The notes below the pieces were generated by a model that worked only from the letters and a program-made list of their open reading frames with translations, did not search any database and was not told the origin of the DNA. Below, piece by piece: positions 9,051 through 16,734 of a stretch of DNA of 64,000 bases. The stretch is from Mesorhizobium koreense (GTDB lineage Bacteria > Pseudomonadota > Alphaproteobacteria > Rhizobiales > Rhizobiaceae), in NCBI RefSeq assembly GCF_031656215.1, contig NZ_CP134228.1, positions 248,001-312,000 on the forward strand. The letters run 5' to 3'. The position numbers were made by a program, and so were the translations under genes. The first letter of the stretch is position 1; each line of letters opens with the position of its first letter.

Positions 9051-10315
9051 GCGGGACCGCAGAAATCCCGGTGTCCGCCCAGCCTTCGACCGGCCGCAGA
9101 TCCTTCATGGCCGGCTACGGCACGTGGATCGTGGTTGCCGCGGTGATCGTCGCCTTGCCGCATATCTTCGACTCCGGCCTCGCGCTTTCCATGATGAGCG
9201 TCATGGGCACGATGATCATCTTCGCGCTGTCATACAATATGCTGCTCGGGCAGACAGGCTTGCTTTCCTTCGGTCACGCCGTCTTCTTCGGTATTGGCGG
9301 CTTCTTCACCGTCAATCTCATGAACTGGCTGGCCGGCGGCGAGGTGCCGATGCCGCTGATGGTCTTCCCGTTGGTCGGCGGCCTCGCGGGGCTCGTCTTC
9401 GGCATAGTCCTCGGCGCGATCGCGACCCGCCGCGCCGGCACGGCCTTCGCCATGATCACGCTCGGCATCGGTGAACTGGTCGCCTCCAGCGCCCTCATCC
9501 TGCGCACTTTCTTCGGTGGCGAGGAAGGCATCAGCACCGACCGTACCGATCTCATCCAGCCTTTCGGCATTACGTTCGGACCCCAGATCGAAGTCTACTA
9601 CCTGATCGGTGCCTGGTGTTTCGTATCGATGGCGGCGATGTACGCCATCACCCGAACGCCCTTTGGCCGCATCTGCAACGCCGTGCGCGAGAATCCCCAG
9701 AGGGTTTCCTTCATCGGCTACAATACCCAAACCGTCCGCTTCGTCTCTTTCAGCCTCTCCGGCCTTTTCGCCGGCGTCGCAGGCGGGCTTGCCGCGATCA
9801 ATTTCGAGATCATGAACTCCATGCAGATGGGGGCAGCGGAATCAGGCGCCGTCATCCTGATGACCTATATCGGCGGCATCGGCAATTTCACCGGCCCCAT
9901 TATCGGCGCCATCCTCGTCACCTATCTCCAGTTCACGCTGAGTGATATCACGCCCGTCTGGCAGCTCTATTTCGGGCTGTTTTTCATTGCCATCGTGATG
10001 TTTGCGCCGAACGGCATAGCCGGCATCCTGATGGCACAAGAGCCGCTGATCCGTATCGGCCGTTTCCACCGCGTCGCGCCCTCTTATCTTCTCGCGATCC
10101 TACCGGCGCTCGTGGCACTGGCGGGGTTCAGCCTGATGGTCGAGATGACCTACAGGCTATCCGTGAGAGGCTCGGCCATGATCTTCCTCTATATGAACAT
10201 GGACGCCCGCTCGCCATTGCCCTGGCTGATCGCGATCGTTCTGTTCGCAGGCGGGGGATGGCTGTTCCTGCTCGGCGCGCGCAAGGTAGGCCAGATCTAT
10301 GGCGAAGCCCTGTAG
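9047..10315 (+). CDS. Branched-chain amino acid-type ABC transporter permease (LivM family)
   Basis: Protein of 422 residues. The start at 9047 overlaps the stop of the preceding permease by four bases (ATGA). The LivM signature is clear: SYNMLLGQTGLLSFGHAVFF, then the cytoplasmic RTPFGRICNAVRENPQR loop that contacts the ATPase. It is longer than typical LivM (about 330-360) because of a hydrophobic C-terminal extension with two further likely membrane segments (YLLAILPALVALAGFSLMV and PWLIAIVLFAGGGWLFLLG). The frame is open for about 600 bases upstream, but that part overlaps livH and is not coding. Confidence 0.92.
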   Translation: MSGTAEIPVSAQPSTGRRSFMAGYGTWIVVAAVIVALPHIFDSGLALSMMSVMGTMIIFALSYNMLLGQTGLLSFGHAVFFGIGGFFTVNLMNWLAGGEVPMPLMVFPLVGGLAGLVFGIVLGAIATRRAGTAFAMITLGIGELVASSALILRTFFGGEEGISTDRTDLIQPFGITFGPQIEVYYLIGAWCFVSMAAMYAITRTPFGRICNAVRENPQRVSFIGYNTQTVRFVSFSLSGLFAGVAGGLAAINFEIMNSMQMGAAESGAVILMTYIGGIGNFTGPIIGAILVTYLQFTLSDITPVWQLYFGLFFIAIVMFAPNGIAGILMAQEPLIRIGRFHRVAPSYLLAILPALVALAGFSLMVEMTYRLSVRGSAMIFLYMNMDARSPLPWLIAIVLFAGGGWLFLLGARKVGQIYGEAL

Positions 10316-10329
10316 GAGGATCTTCGCCG

Positions 10330-11094
10330 ATGACGCACTCCACCGACGCGCCCGCACTTCAACTCGATGGCCTGCGCAAGCGGTTCGGCGTGATGGAGAT
10401 CATTCGCGGCGTCGACCTTGCGGTGCGTGTGGGCGAGCGTCATGCGGTGATCGGGCCCAACGGCGCCGGCAAGTCGACGCTCTTCCACCTGGTCAGCGGC
10501 TATTATCGGCCGAGCAGCGGTTCTATCCGTCTGCGCGGCGAGGAGATCGGCGGCATGGCGCCGCAACTGATCAACCGCCGCGGGCTTTCGCGCAGCTTCC
10601 AGGTCACCAACATCTTCCCGCGCCTCAGCGTCTGGGAAAACGTACGCTGCGCAACCCTGTGGGCGATGGGCTACAGATATTCCTTCTGGCGAAGTATCGA
10701 ACGGCTCGCCGACGCCCGCCAGCGCACCGAGGCGATCCTGACGGAGATCGGTCTGCTCGACCGCTGGCGCGCGCCGGCGGGCACGCTCACCTACGCCGAG
10801 CAGCGGGCGCTCGAGATCGGGCTGACCATCGCCGGGGATGCCGACGTGCTCCTTTTCGACGAGCCAACGGCAGGCATGAGCCGCGCCGAAACCGATCGCG
10901 TGGTGTCGTTGATCCGCAAGGTAAGCGAAAACCGGACATTACTGATGATCGAGCACGACATGGGCGTCGTCTTCGACCTTGCCGACCGCATCTCCGTGCT
11001 TGTCTACGGCCAGGTCATCGCATCCGACGCGCCCGCGCGCATCAAGGCCAACGCCGAAGTGCAGCAGGCCTATCTCGGCACCGAGGTGGCCTGA
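10330..11094 (+). CDS. Branched-chain amino acid-type ABC transporter ATP-binding protein (LivG family)
   Basis: Protein of 254 residues. Walker A is intact (GPNGAGKST), Walker B reads VLLFDEPTAGMS, and the signature region is the LivG-type variant LTYAEQRALEIG rather than LSGGQ. The ending VQQAYLGTE is typical of LivG. AGGAGG precedes the ATG at 10330. Its TGA overlaps the ATG of the second ATPase (TGATG). It would form a heterodimeric nucleotide-binding pair with that protein on the cytoplasmic face of the transporter. Confidence 0.93.
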   Translation: MTHSTDAPALQLDGLRKRFGVMEIIRGVDLAVRVGERHAVIGPNGAGKSTLFHLVSGYYRPSSGSIRLRGEEIGGMAPQLINRRGLSRSFQVTNIFPRLSVWENVRCATLWAMGYRYSFWRSIERLADARQRTEAILTEIGLLDRWRAPAGTLTYAEQRALEIGLTIAGDADVLLFDEPTAGMSRAETDRVVSLIRKVSENRTLLMIEHDMGVVFDLADRISVLVYGQVIASDAPARIKANAEVQQAYLGTEVA

Positions 11095-11789
11095 TGCTGA
11101 GCGTCCGTGGCCTCCATGCCTACTACGGCAAAAGCCATATCCTGCAGGGCGTCGATCTGGACATCGGCGACAACGAGATCGTCAGCATTCTGGGGCGCAA
11201 CGGCGTTGGCCGGTCGACGACGCTGAAGGCGATCATGGGCGATCCTCGTCCGGAAGGCGAGGTCACATTCAAGGGACGGCAGATCGCAGGGCGCAAGCCG
11301 CACGACATCGCCCGCCTGGGCATCGGCTATGTTCCCGAGGAACGGGCCATCTTTCCGGGCCTGACGGTCGTGCAGAACCTGCTTCTCGGCGAAAAGCCCG
11401 GCCGCAGGGCCGAGCGGTGGAGTATAGAGGAAACCTGGCGGCTGTTTCCTCAATTGCGCGAGCGCGCCGATGCACCCGGCGGGGCCCTTTCCGGCGGCGA
11501 GCAGCAGATGCTGACCATCTGCCGAACGCTAATGGGCGATCCGGATCTGATCATGATCGACGAGCCGACCGAAGGGCTTTCTCCGCAAATGGTGGAGCGC
11601 ATTGGCGAGCTTCTGCAAGAGATCGCCAAACGCGGCATTTCCATCCTGCTGGTCGAGCAGCGGCTTGTCATTGCGCTGCGTGTTTCGCACCGGGTCTATG
11701 TGATGGGTCATGGCCGTATCGTATTCGAAGGCACGCCCGACGAACTGATGGAAAATTCGGAACTGCGGCGCGAATGGCTGGAGGTCTGA
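11094..11789 (+). CDS. Branched-chain amino acid-type ABC transporter ATP-binding protein (LivF family), variant Walker A
   Basis: Protein of 231 residues with LivF features: signature LSGGEQQML, Walker B LIMIDEPTEGLSP, and the H-loop region replaced by VEQR. The Walker A motif reads GRNGVGRST (residues 34-42), with Arg at position 40 where the phosphate-binding Lys is expected (codon CGG at 11211-11213). The LivG partner keeps its Lys. Such Arg variants may be tolerated in some LivF lineages, but normally the Lys is needed for efficient hydrolysis, so this site may be degenerate. Last gene of the operon; about 290 bases of apparently non-coding sequence follow. Confidence 0.92.
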   Translation: MLSVRGLHAYYGKSHILQGVDLDIGDNEIVSILGRNGVGRSTTLKAIMGDPRPEGEVTFKGRQIAGRKPHDIARLGIGYVPEERAIFPGLTVVQNLLLGEKPGRRAERWSIEETWRLFPQLRERADAPGGALSGGEQQMLTICRTLMGDPDLIMIDEPTEGLSPQMVERIGELLQEIAKRGISILLVEQRLVIALRVSHRVYVMGHGRIVFEGTPDELMENSELRREWLEV

Positions 11790-12081
11790 TGGGCAGATGC
11801 AGTGATCCTCGAGAACAATCGAAGGGTTCGAGCGCGCGCGCGAGACTGAGGGTCTGCTTTTGAAATCCGAGCCTTGAGGCTGCCGGTTCGTTGATGTCCT
11901 CTTATTGCGACCACGTCCAGGAAAGCGCGCACCTTCGCCCCAACGAGCCATCTGGAGCTTTGCAGCGCCCGAAGCTCAACGGGAGGGCCGCACCGATGCC
12001 CACTACTATCGGCGACGCCGAATTACTGATGCAACAATCCCGAATTGCTGCAAGCATCGGCTACCTACCGAAAGCTCGCAT

Positions 12082-13212
12082 CTAATCCAGCGTCCGCCGG
12101 AATCGCAGGAGCGCCGCGCCCGCGTAAGCAACAATGAAGACGCCGAGCATCGACGCCTCGAAGCCGATTTCGTCCAGATTGGCGCCCTTCAGCATGACGG
12201 CGCGAACGATCCGGATGAAATGGGTGAGCGGGAATATCTCGCCGAACCATTGCGCCCATACGGGCATGCCGCGATAGGGGAACATGAACCCCGAAAGCAG
12301 GATCGACGGCAGGAAGAAGAAGACGGTGAGCTGTAGCGCCTGCATCTGCGTACGCGCCACGGTCGATATGGTGTAGCCGAGCAGAACGAGCGCCGCCACG
12401 AAGGCGGTCACAGCGAAGAGGAGGAGCGTCAGGCTGCCGACGAAAGGGATTCCGAACAGCACTTTGGAAGCGGCGAGGATGACGAAGACCTGCACGGCCC
12501 CGACGACGAGATAGGGCAGGATCTTGCCGAGCATGATCTCGAACGGGCTTGCCGGCATCGCCAGCAGATTCTCCATCGTGCCGCGCTCGATTTCGCGTGT
12601 CAGCGCGATCGAGGTCATCATCGTCATGGTCATCTGCAGTATGACGCCGAGCAGGCCGGGCACGATGTTGTATTGCGAAATGCCTTCCGGATTATAGCGC
12701 CGGTGCACGACGACATCGAGCGCCCTGGCGGCATCCTGCTTGGCCATGGCCTGGGCGCCCTCTTCGCGCAGGAGCGCCTGGGATGCCACCGTGCCGAGCG
12801 TCGAGATCGCGCCGCTCGCCGCCGCCGGGTCGGTGGCGTCCGCCTCGACCAAGATTTGCGGATGGTCCTGCCGGTCGACCCGCCGAGCGAAGTCGGCGGG
12901 AATGGTCACGATGAAGGAAACCTTGCCCCTTGCCATCAGATCGTCAGCCTCGCCGGCGGTTCGCACCACATGGTCGAAGCGGTAATAGCCCGTGTTGACG
13001 AGGGCCGTGACCATGGCGCGCGTATAGTGGTCCTGGCTGGTGGCGACCAGCGCCGCCGGCAACCCTTTCGGGTCGTTGTTGATGGCGTAGCCGAACAGAA
13101 CGAGTTGGACCAGCGGCACGACAAGCATCATGGCGAAGGTGATGCGGTCGCGCCGCATCTGGATGAACTCCTTCGTGAGCAGCGCGCCGAGCCGGGTGAA
13201 GGAGAAGGTCAT
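12082..13212 (-). CDS. ABC-2 type transporter permease (YbhR/YbhS-like)
   Basis: Protein of 376 residues: an N-terminal membrane segment (FAMMLVVPLVQLVLFGYAIN), a long periplasmic domain and a C-terminal bundle of five hydrophobic segments. This is the ABC2_membrane_3 layout of drug or membrane-component exporters. The motif EIERGTMENLLAMP before the membrane bundle is typical. ATG at 13212 overlaps the stop of the upstream ATPase (ATGA). E. coli has two such permeases (ybhS, ybhR); here only one is present, so it probably acts as a homodimer. Confidence 0.9.
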   Translation of the reverse strand: MTFSFTRLGALLTKEFIQMRRDRITFAMMLVVPLVQLVLFGYAINNDPKGLPAALVATSQDHYTRAMVTALVNTGYYRFDHVVRTAGEADDLMARGKVSFIVTIPADFARRVDRQDHPQILVEADATDPAAASGAISTLGTVASQALLREEGAQAMAKQDAARALDVVVHRRYNPEGISQYNIVPGLLGVILQMTMTMMTSIALTREIERGTMENLLAMPASPFEIMLGKILPYLVVGAVQVFVILAASKVLFGIPFVGSLTLLLFAVTAFVAALVLLGYTISTVARTQMQALQLTVFFFLPSILLSGFMFPYRGMPVWAQWFGEIFPLTHFIRIVRAVMLKGANLDEIGFEASMLGVFIVAYAGAALLRFRRTLD

Positions 13213-14129
13213 CCCATATTGTCCTTCGCCTTGCCCATGAACTGGATGAAGACATCCTCCAGGCTGGTTTCGCCAGGCTCGATCGTGATGTCCTGTTCGT
13301 TCTTCAGCGAGCCGAGCGTCTTCTCCATCGCGGCCCTGTCGGCGCCGACGACATGCAGCGTCGCGCCGAAAGGCGCCACCTGGTCGATGCCGGGCTTGCC
13401 GGCGAGCGCCTCTTCGATTCGGTCGAGACGCGGGCCGCGGACGACGAAGGTCGTCAGCCCGGCATCGCGCACCACCTCCGCCACCGTGCCGGAAGCGAGC
13501 ATCTTGCCGTAGGAAATGTAGCTGATGCGATGGCAGCGTTCCGCCTCGTCCATGTAGTGCGTGGAGACGAGCACGGTCAGCCCGCCAAGGGCGAGCCTGT
13601 GGATCTCGTCCCAGAATTCCCGCCTGGCTTTCGGGTCGACACCAGCCGTCGGCTCGTCGAGAAGCAGGAGCTTCGGCGAATGCATGATGCAGGCAGCAAG
13701 CGCCAGCCGCTGCTTCCAGCCACCCGAAAGCGTGCCGGCGAGCTGGTTCTTCCGGCTTGTCAGGCCGAGGTCCTCCAGCGTCCGTGCCACGTGCCCGTCC
13801 ACCGGCTTCAGCTGATAGAGCCTTGCCACGAAGGCGAGGTTTTCGGCGATGGTCAAGTCTTCGTAGAAAGAGAAGCGCTGTGTCATGTAGCCGACTTCGT
13901 TCTTGATCTTGAGGCTCTCGGTCGCAAGATCGTAGCCGAGTACCCGCCCGCCGCCTTCGTCCGGCGTCAGCAGTCCGCACATGATACGGATCGTCGTCGT
14001 CTTGCCCGAGCCGTTCGGCCCGAGGAAGCCGACAATCTCGCCTTTTGCGACATTCATGCTCACATGGTCGACGACGGTCTTCGTGCCGAAACGCTTGACG
14101 AGGTCGTGGACTTCGATGGTGTTGGTCAT
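13209..14129 (-). CDS. ABC transporter ATP-binding protein (YbhF-like)
   Basis: Protein of 306 residues with one complete nucleotide-binding domain: Walker A GPNGSGKTT, signature LSGGWKQRLALA, Walker B LLLLDEPTAGVD and the switch histidine in VSTHYMDEAERC. The C-terminal 80 residues form the extra domain common in exporter ATPases (ends EDVFIQFMGKA). YbhF of E. coli is a tandem two-domain protein; this is a single-domain version, consistent with the single permease gene. The gene lies in an overlapping four-gene unit tetR-hlyD-ATPase-permease. Confidence 0.92.
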   Translation of the reverse strand: MTNTIEVHDLVKRFGTKTVVDHVSMNVAKGEIVGFLGPNGSGKTTTIRIMCGLLTPDEGGGRVLGYDLATESLKIKNEVGYMTQRFSFYEDLTIAENLAFVARLYQLKPVDGHVARTLEDLGLTSRKNQLAGTLSGGWKQRLALAACIMHSPKLLLLDEPTAGVDPKARREFWDEIHRLALGGLTVLVSTHYMDEAERCHRISYISYGKMLASGTVAEVVRDAGLTTFVVRGPRLDRIEEALAGKPGIDQVAPFGATLHVVGADRAAMEKTLGSLKNEQDITIEPGETSLEDVFIQFMGKAKDNMG

Positions 14130-14135
14130 GGCGCC

Positions 14136-15086
14136 CTATTCGCTGCCCGCCATTCCCACGTCGACGATCTGGCCAGGCTGCAATCGGGTCTTGTCGCCAA
14201 CGGGCTTGGCTTCGATCAGGTAGACGAGCTTCTGCCTCGTCTCGAGCGAATAGATGACCGGCGGCGTGAATTCCGGATCGGGCGACACATAGCTCACGCG
14301 CGCCTGCAGTCCCGGCTTGCAGCCATCGCAATGGACATCGAGCATGGTGCCTACCTTGACCGAGGAGAAAGCCCGTTCCGGCAGATAGAGGGTCAGCTTG
14401 ACCGCTCCGTCCGGCAGCATCGAGATCACCGGCGCCTGCGGCCCGGCCACATCCCCCGGGTTACGGATGATGTCGTTGATGCGGCCCGCCGCAGGCGCCG
14501 TGATGACGCGCTTCGCCAGACGCCAACGGGCCTGGTCGAGCGAGGCGTTGGCTTGCGCGACCTGGTTTTCGGCCGCCTTGATCTCCTCGGGCCGCGCCGG
14601 CAGCTTGCCTACCGCGAGGTTGGCCTCGGCCTGCTCGACCTGAGCTACCGCCGTCTTCAGCGTCGTCTCGGCGGTATCGAAATCGGCCTGCGTCGCCGTT
14701 CCCTTTTGATAGAGATCGCTCAACCGATCGACCTTGCGTTGCGCATCCGCCTGCTGAGCCCTGGCCATATCGACAGCCGCTTTCAGCACCGCTATCTCTT
14801 CCGGGCGCTTGCCGATCTGGAGGTTGGCGAGTTGCGCGTCCGCTTCGGCCAGCGCCGCTTGCGCTTGCGCCACGGCGATTTTGGCATCGCTGTCTTCCAG
14901 CGCGGCGAGGGTTGCGCCGGCGGCTACGTGGTCGCCACGCCGGACCGACACGTTCTTCACCTCGGCCACTTCGACTGGCGCGAGAAGGGCATATTCGCCC
15001 TCGACATAGCCGACCGCGAGCGGCGCCGGGGCGGCGCAGGCCGAAAAGAGCGACGCGGCAAAGGGAAGCGCACAGAGCAGGCTCAT
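14136..15086 (-). CDS. HlyD family periplasmic adaptor, lipoprotein (YbhG-like)
   Basis: Protein of 316 residues. A short signal ends in a lipobox-like LFSAC, suggesting lipid anchoring to the inner membrane. A biotinyl-lipoyl-like half (VEVAEVKNVSVRRGDHVAAG) is followed by a long Ala/Gln/Glu-rich alpha-hairpin (about residues 60-185: AQAQAALAEADAQL and AENQVAQANASLDQARWRL). The second lipoyl half is ITAPAAGRINDIIRNPGDVA and the C-terminal barrel ends in LQPGQIVDVGM. It links the ABC exporter to an outer-membrane channel. The ATG overlaps the stop of the upstream tetR gene. Confidence 0.92.
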   Translation of the reverse strand: MSLLCALPFAASLFSACAAPAPLAVGYVEGEYALLAPVEVAEVKNVSVRRGDHVAAGATLAALEDSDAKIAVAQAQAALAEADAQLANLQIGKRPEEIAVLKAAVDMARAQQADAQRKVDRLSDLYQKGTATQADFDTAETTLKTAVAQVEQAEANLAVGKLPARPEEIKAAENQVAQANASLDQARWRLAKRVITAPAAGRINDIIRNPGDVAGPQAPVISMLPDGAVKLTLYLPERAFSSVKVGTMLDVHCDGCKPGLQARVSYVSPDPEFTPPVIYSLETRQKLVYLIEAKPVGDKTRLQPGQIVDVGMAGSE

Positions 15087-15748
15087 GGCCGTTCGCCTTT
15101 CCGGGAAACCAGCATGGCGGCGAGGTTATCCCTGGCGACGGCGACGATGGCCGCCGCCTCGCGCGTGCCGATATCGCTCCAGCCCATGCGTCGCATGACG
15201 GCGATGCGGCCGATGCGGAAATACACGATCTGGCCGATCATGGTGAAGACTGCGATCCTGGTGCGCTCGCTGTCGGCGTCCTCGCCGGTCGCCGCTGCCC
15301 AGATCTGACAGAGACGCCGATGGGTCGGCTCGAAGACGCCTTCATAGATGATGTCGAGCGCAGCGGTCGGTTGCGAAAGTTCGCGCAGGATGAACTGCAC
15401 GATGGCCCCCGCCTCGGGGCTGACGACCACGAAGGCGACCATGCGTTCGAGCGCCGCCGAAAGCTGCCGGCTCGCCGCTTCCGGATCGGCGACCGACGGG
15501 TCGGTTGCGTCAAGCGCCTGGCTCGCCATGTCCTTTATCGTCTCTACGATGAAGCCTGCACAGGCGGCGCGCAGACCTTCCTTGGAGCCGAAATGATAGG
15601 CGATGGAGCCGATATTCGCGTTCGCCGCCGCCGCGAGCTGCCGCGTCGACGTACCGGCGAAGCCGTTTTCACCGAAAAGCTTCAATCCGGCGCCGATGAG
15701 CGCCTGGCGGGTCTGCTCGGCCGACCCGGTCATCGTTTTCCTATCCAT
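15083..15748 (-). CDS. TetR family regulator of the exporter operon (CecR/YbiH-like)
   Basis: Protein of 221 residues. The N-terminal HTH is GLKLFGENGFAGTSTRQLAA, then NIGSIAYHFGSKEGL, a good match to CecR/YbiH-type TetR regulators, whose C-terminal domain (DUF1956) fits the rest of the protein. In E. coli the CecR gene leads the ybhGFSR exporter operon, and here too the regulator is first, its stop overlapping hlyD by four bases. A 26-bp palindrome lies immediately upstream of its start and is the likely autoregulatory operator. GTG/ATG alternatives were considered; ATG 15748 is consistent with the palindrome position. Confidence 0.88.
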   Translation of the reverse strand: MDRKTMTGSAEQTRQALIGAGLKLFGENGFAGTSTRQLAAAANANIGSIAYHFGSKEGLRAACAGFIVETIKDMASQALDATDPSVADPEAASRQLSAALERMVAFVVVSPEAGAIVQFILRELSQPTAALDIIYEGVFEPTHRRLCQIWAAATGEDADSERTRIAVFTMIGQIVYFRIGRIAVMRRMGWSDIGTREAAAIVAVARDNLAAMLVSRKGERP

Positions 15749-15754
15749 GACGGT

Positions 15755-15780
15755 AATTTAATCAATCGATTGATCAAATT
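15755..15780. promoter_or_regulatory. 26-bp palindromic operator upstream of the CecR-like gene
   Basis: A 26-base palindrome centred on ATCAATCGATTGAT, flanked by AATTTA and CAAATT. Twelve of thirteen positions per arm are symmetric. It ends seven bases before the tetR start codon on the minus strand, where a TetR dimer would block transcription of the regulator-exporter operon. It may also affect the plus-strand barrel gene starting at 16014, though that is 230 bases away. Confidence 0.7.
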
Positions 15781-16013
15781 CAAGATTCAAAATCGACGGT
15801 GTTCCCTGTCATTTGGAGTTATCGACTTAACGGCGGATGCGGATGTGTTGTCCTGGGCGCGCCGTCGCGCTCTACAGTGCCTATGGCTGGATCGTCCACA
15901 TTCGACCGTGATCCCGCGCTGGCCTACCTCGGTCCCGATCGGCTTTTGCGCGCCGCGATTGTTTGAGGGCAAAGGTAGGCTTATTGCTGCTGATACTTCA
16001 GCGGGGGCTTTGC

Positions 16014-16679
16014 ATGAGAACTTCTCTATTTGCCGGAACAGCAATGCTCCTCGTGGCTTCGACGCCAGCGTGGTCCGCGGATACGGTGGCAGCGGTGCCC
16101 GTTGCCTCCTTCAGTTGGTCCGGCGCCTATCTTGGTGTAGTGGGCAGCTACAACGGGGGCCACACCGATTGGCGCTTCGATAATGGTACGAATGCCGATC
16201 ATCGCGCTAACGGGGGCGGTATCGGCGGCACGATCGGCTACAATTGGCAGTTCCCGAACAATCTGGTTCTCGGCATCGAGGGCGATGCGTCTTGGCTGGA
16301 TGCCAGCGGCGGCACGTCATGCCCAAACCCTGCTTTCGATTGTAATTCGAAAGTGAGTTGGCTTGGAACGGTTCGCCCACGTGTGGGCTATGCCTTCGGT
16401 CCATTCATGCCCTACGTCACCGGCGGTGCAGCCTTTGGCAAGGTCAAGCTTTCATCTCCGGCCGCAGGTGGGGTCCCTGGTATTTCCGAGAGCCACACTG
16501 CCTTCGGATGGGGAGCAGGCACGGGCGTGGAATATGCCTTCACCGATCATCTGACCGCCAAACTTGAATACCTGCATGTCGATCTGGGTAAAGATACCTA
16601 TTTTGGGAGCACTAGCGACATTAGTCGCGGGCGATGGCTGGATGACAGCATTCGCGTGGGCCTGAACTACAAGTTTTGA
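16014..16679 (+). CDS. Outer-membrane beta-barrel protein (Omp25/31-like porin family)
   Basis: Protein of 221 residues: Sec signal peptide MRTSLFAGTAMLLVASTPAW, cleaved near WSA, then alternating amphipathic strands and a C-terminal aromatic residue (LNYKF) typical of outer-membrane barrels. Motifs such as FSWSGAYLGVVGSYNGG, GGTIGYNWQF, GIEGDASWLD and VEYAFTDHLTAKLEYLHVDL are characteristic of the small eight-stranded OmpA-like/Omp25-31 barrels of rhizobia and brucellae. ATG 16014 is chosen because the signal peptide starts there; the frame runs 51 bases further upstream. Convergent with the autotransporter gene, with a shared terminator hairpin between. Confidence 0.88.
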   Translation: MRTSLFAGTAMLLVASTPAWSADTVAAVPVASFSWSGAYLGVVGSYNGGHTDWRFDNGTNADHRANGGGIGGTIGYNWQFPNNLVLGIEGDASWLDASGGTSCPNPAFDCNSKVSWLGTVRPRVGYAFGPFMPYVTGGAAFGKVKLSSPAAGGVPGISESHTAFGWGAGTGVEYAFTDHLTAKLEYLHVDLGKDTYFGSTSDISRGRWLDDSIRVGLNYKF

Positions 16680-16696
16680 CTTCGCCGTTCTGATTT

Positions 16697-16723
16697 AGCC
16701 CCGCTGGCTTCGGCCGGCGGGCT
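16697..16723 (+). terminator. Rho-independent terminator between convergent outer-membrane genes
   Basis: AGCCCCGCTGGC and GCCGGCGGGCT pair as an 11-bp stem with one bulged C and a TTCG loop, followed by TATTTTG on the plus strand. It lies 18 bases after the barrel-protein stop and 12 bases beyond the autotransporter stop. The T-rich tail serves the plus-strand gene; on the minus strand the following bases are not U-rich. Confidence 0.75.
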
Positions 16724-16734
16724 TATTTTGCGCT

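Noticed and set aside
13353-15308. 651-residue open frame antisense to the exporter operon
   Set aside because: Covers the certain ATPase, HlyD and TetR genes on the opposite strand.
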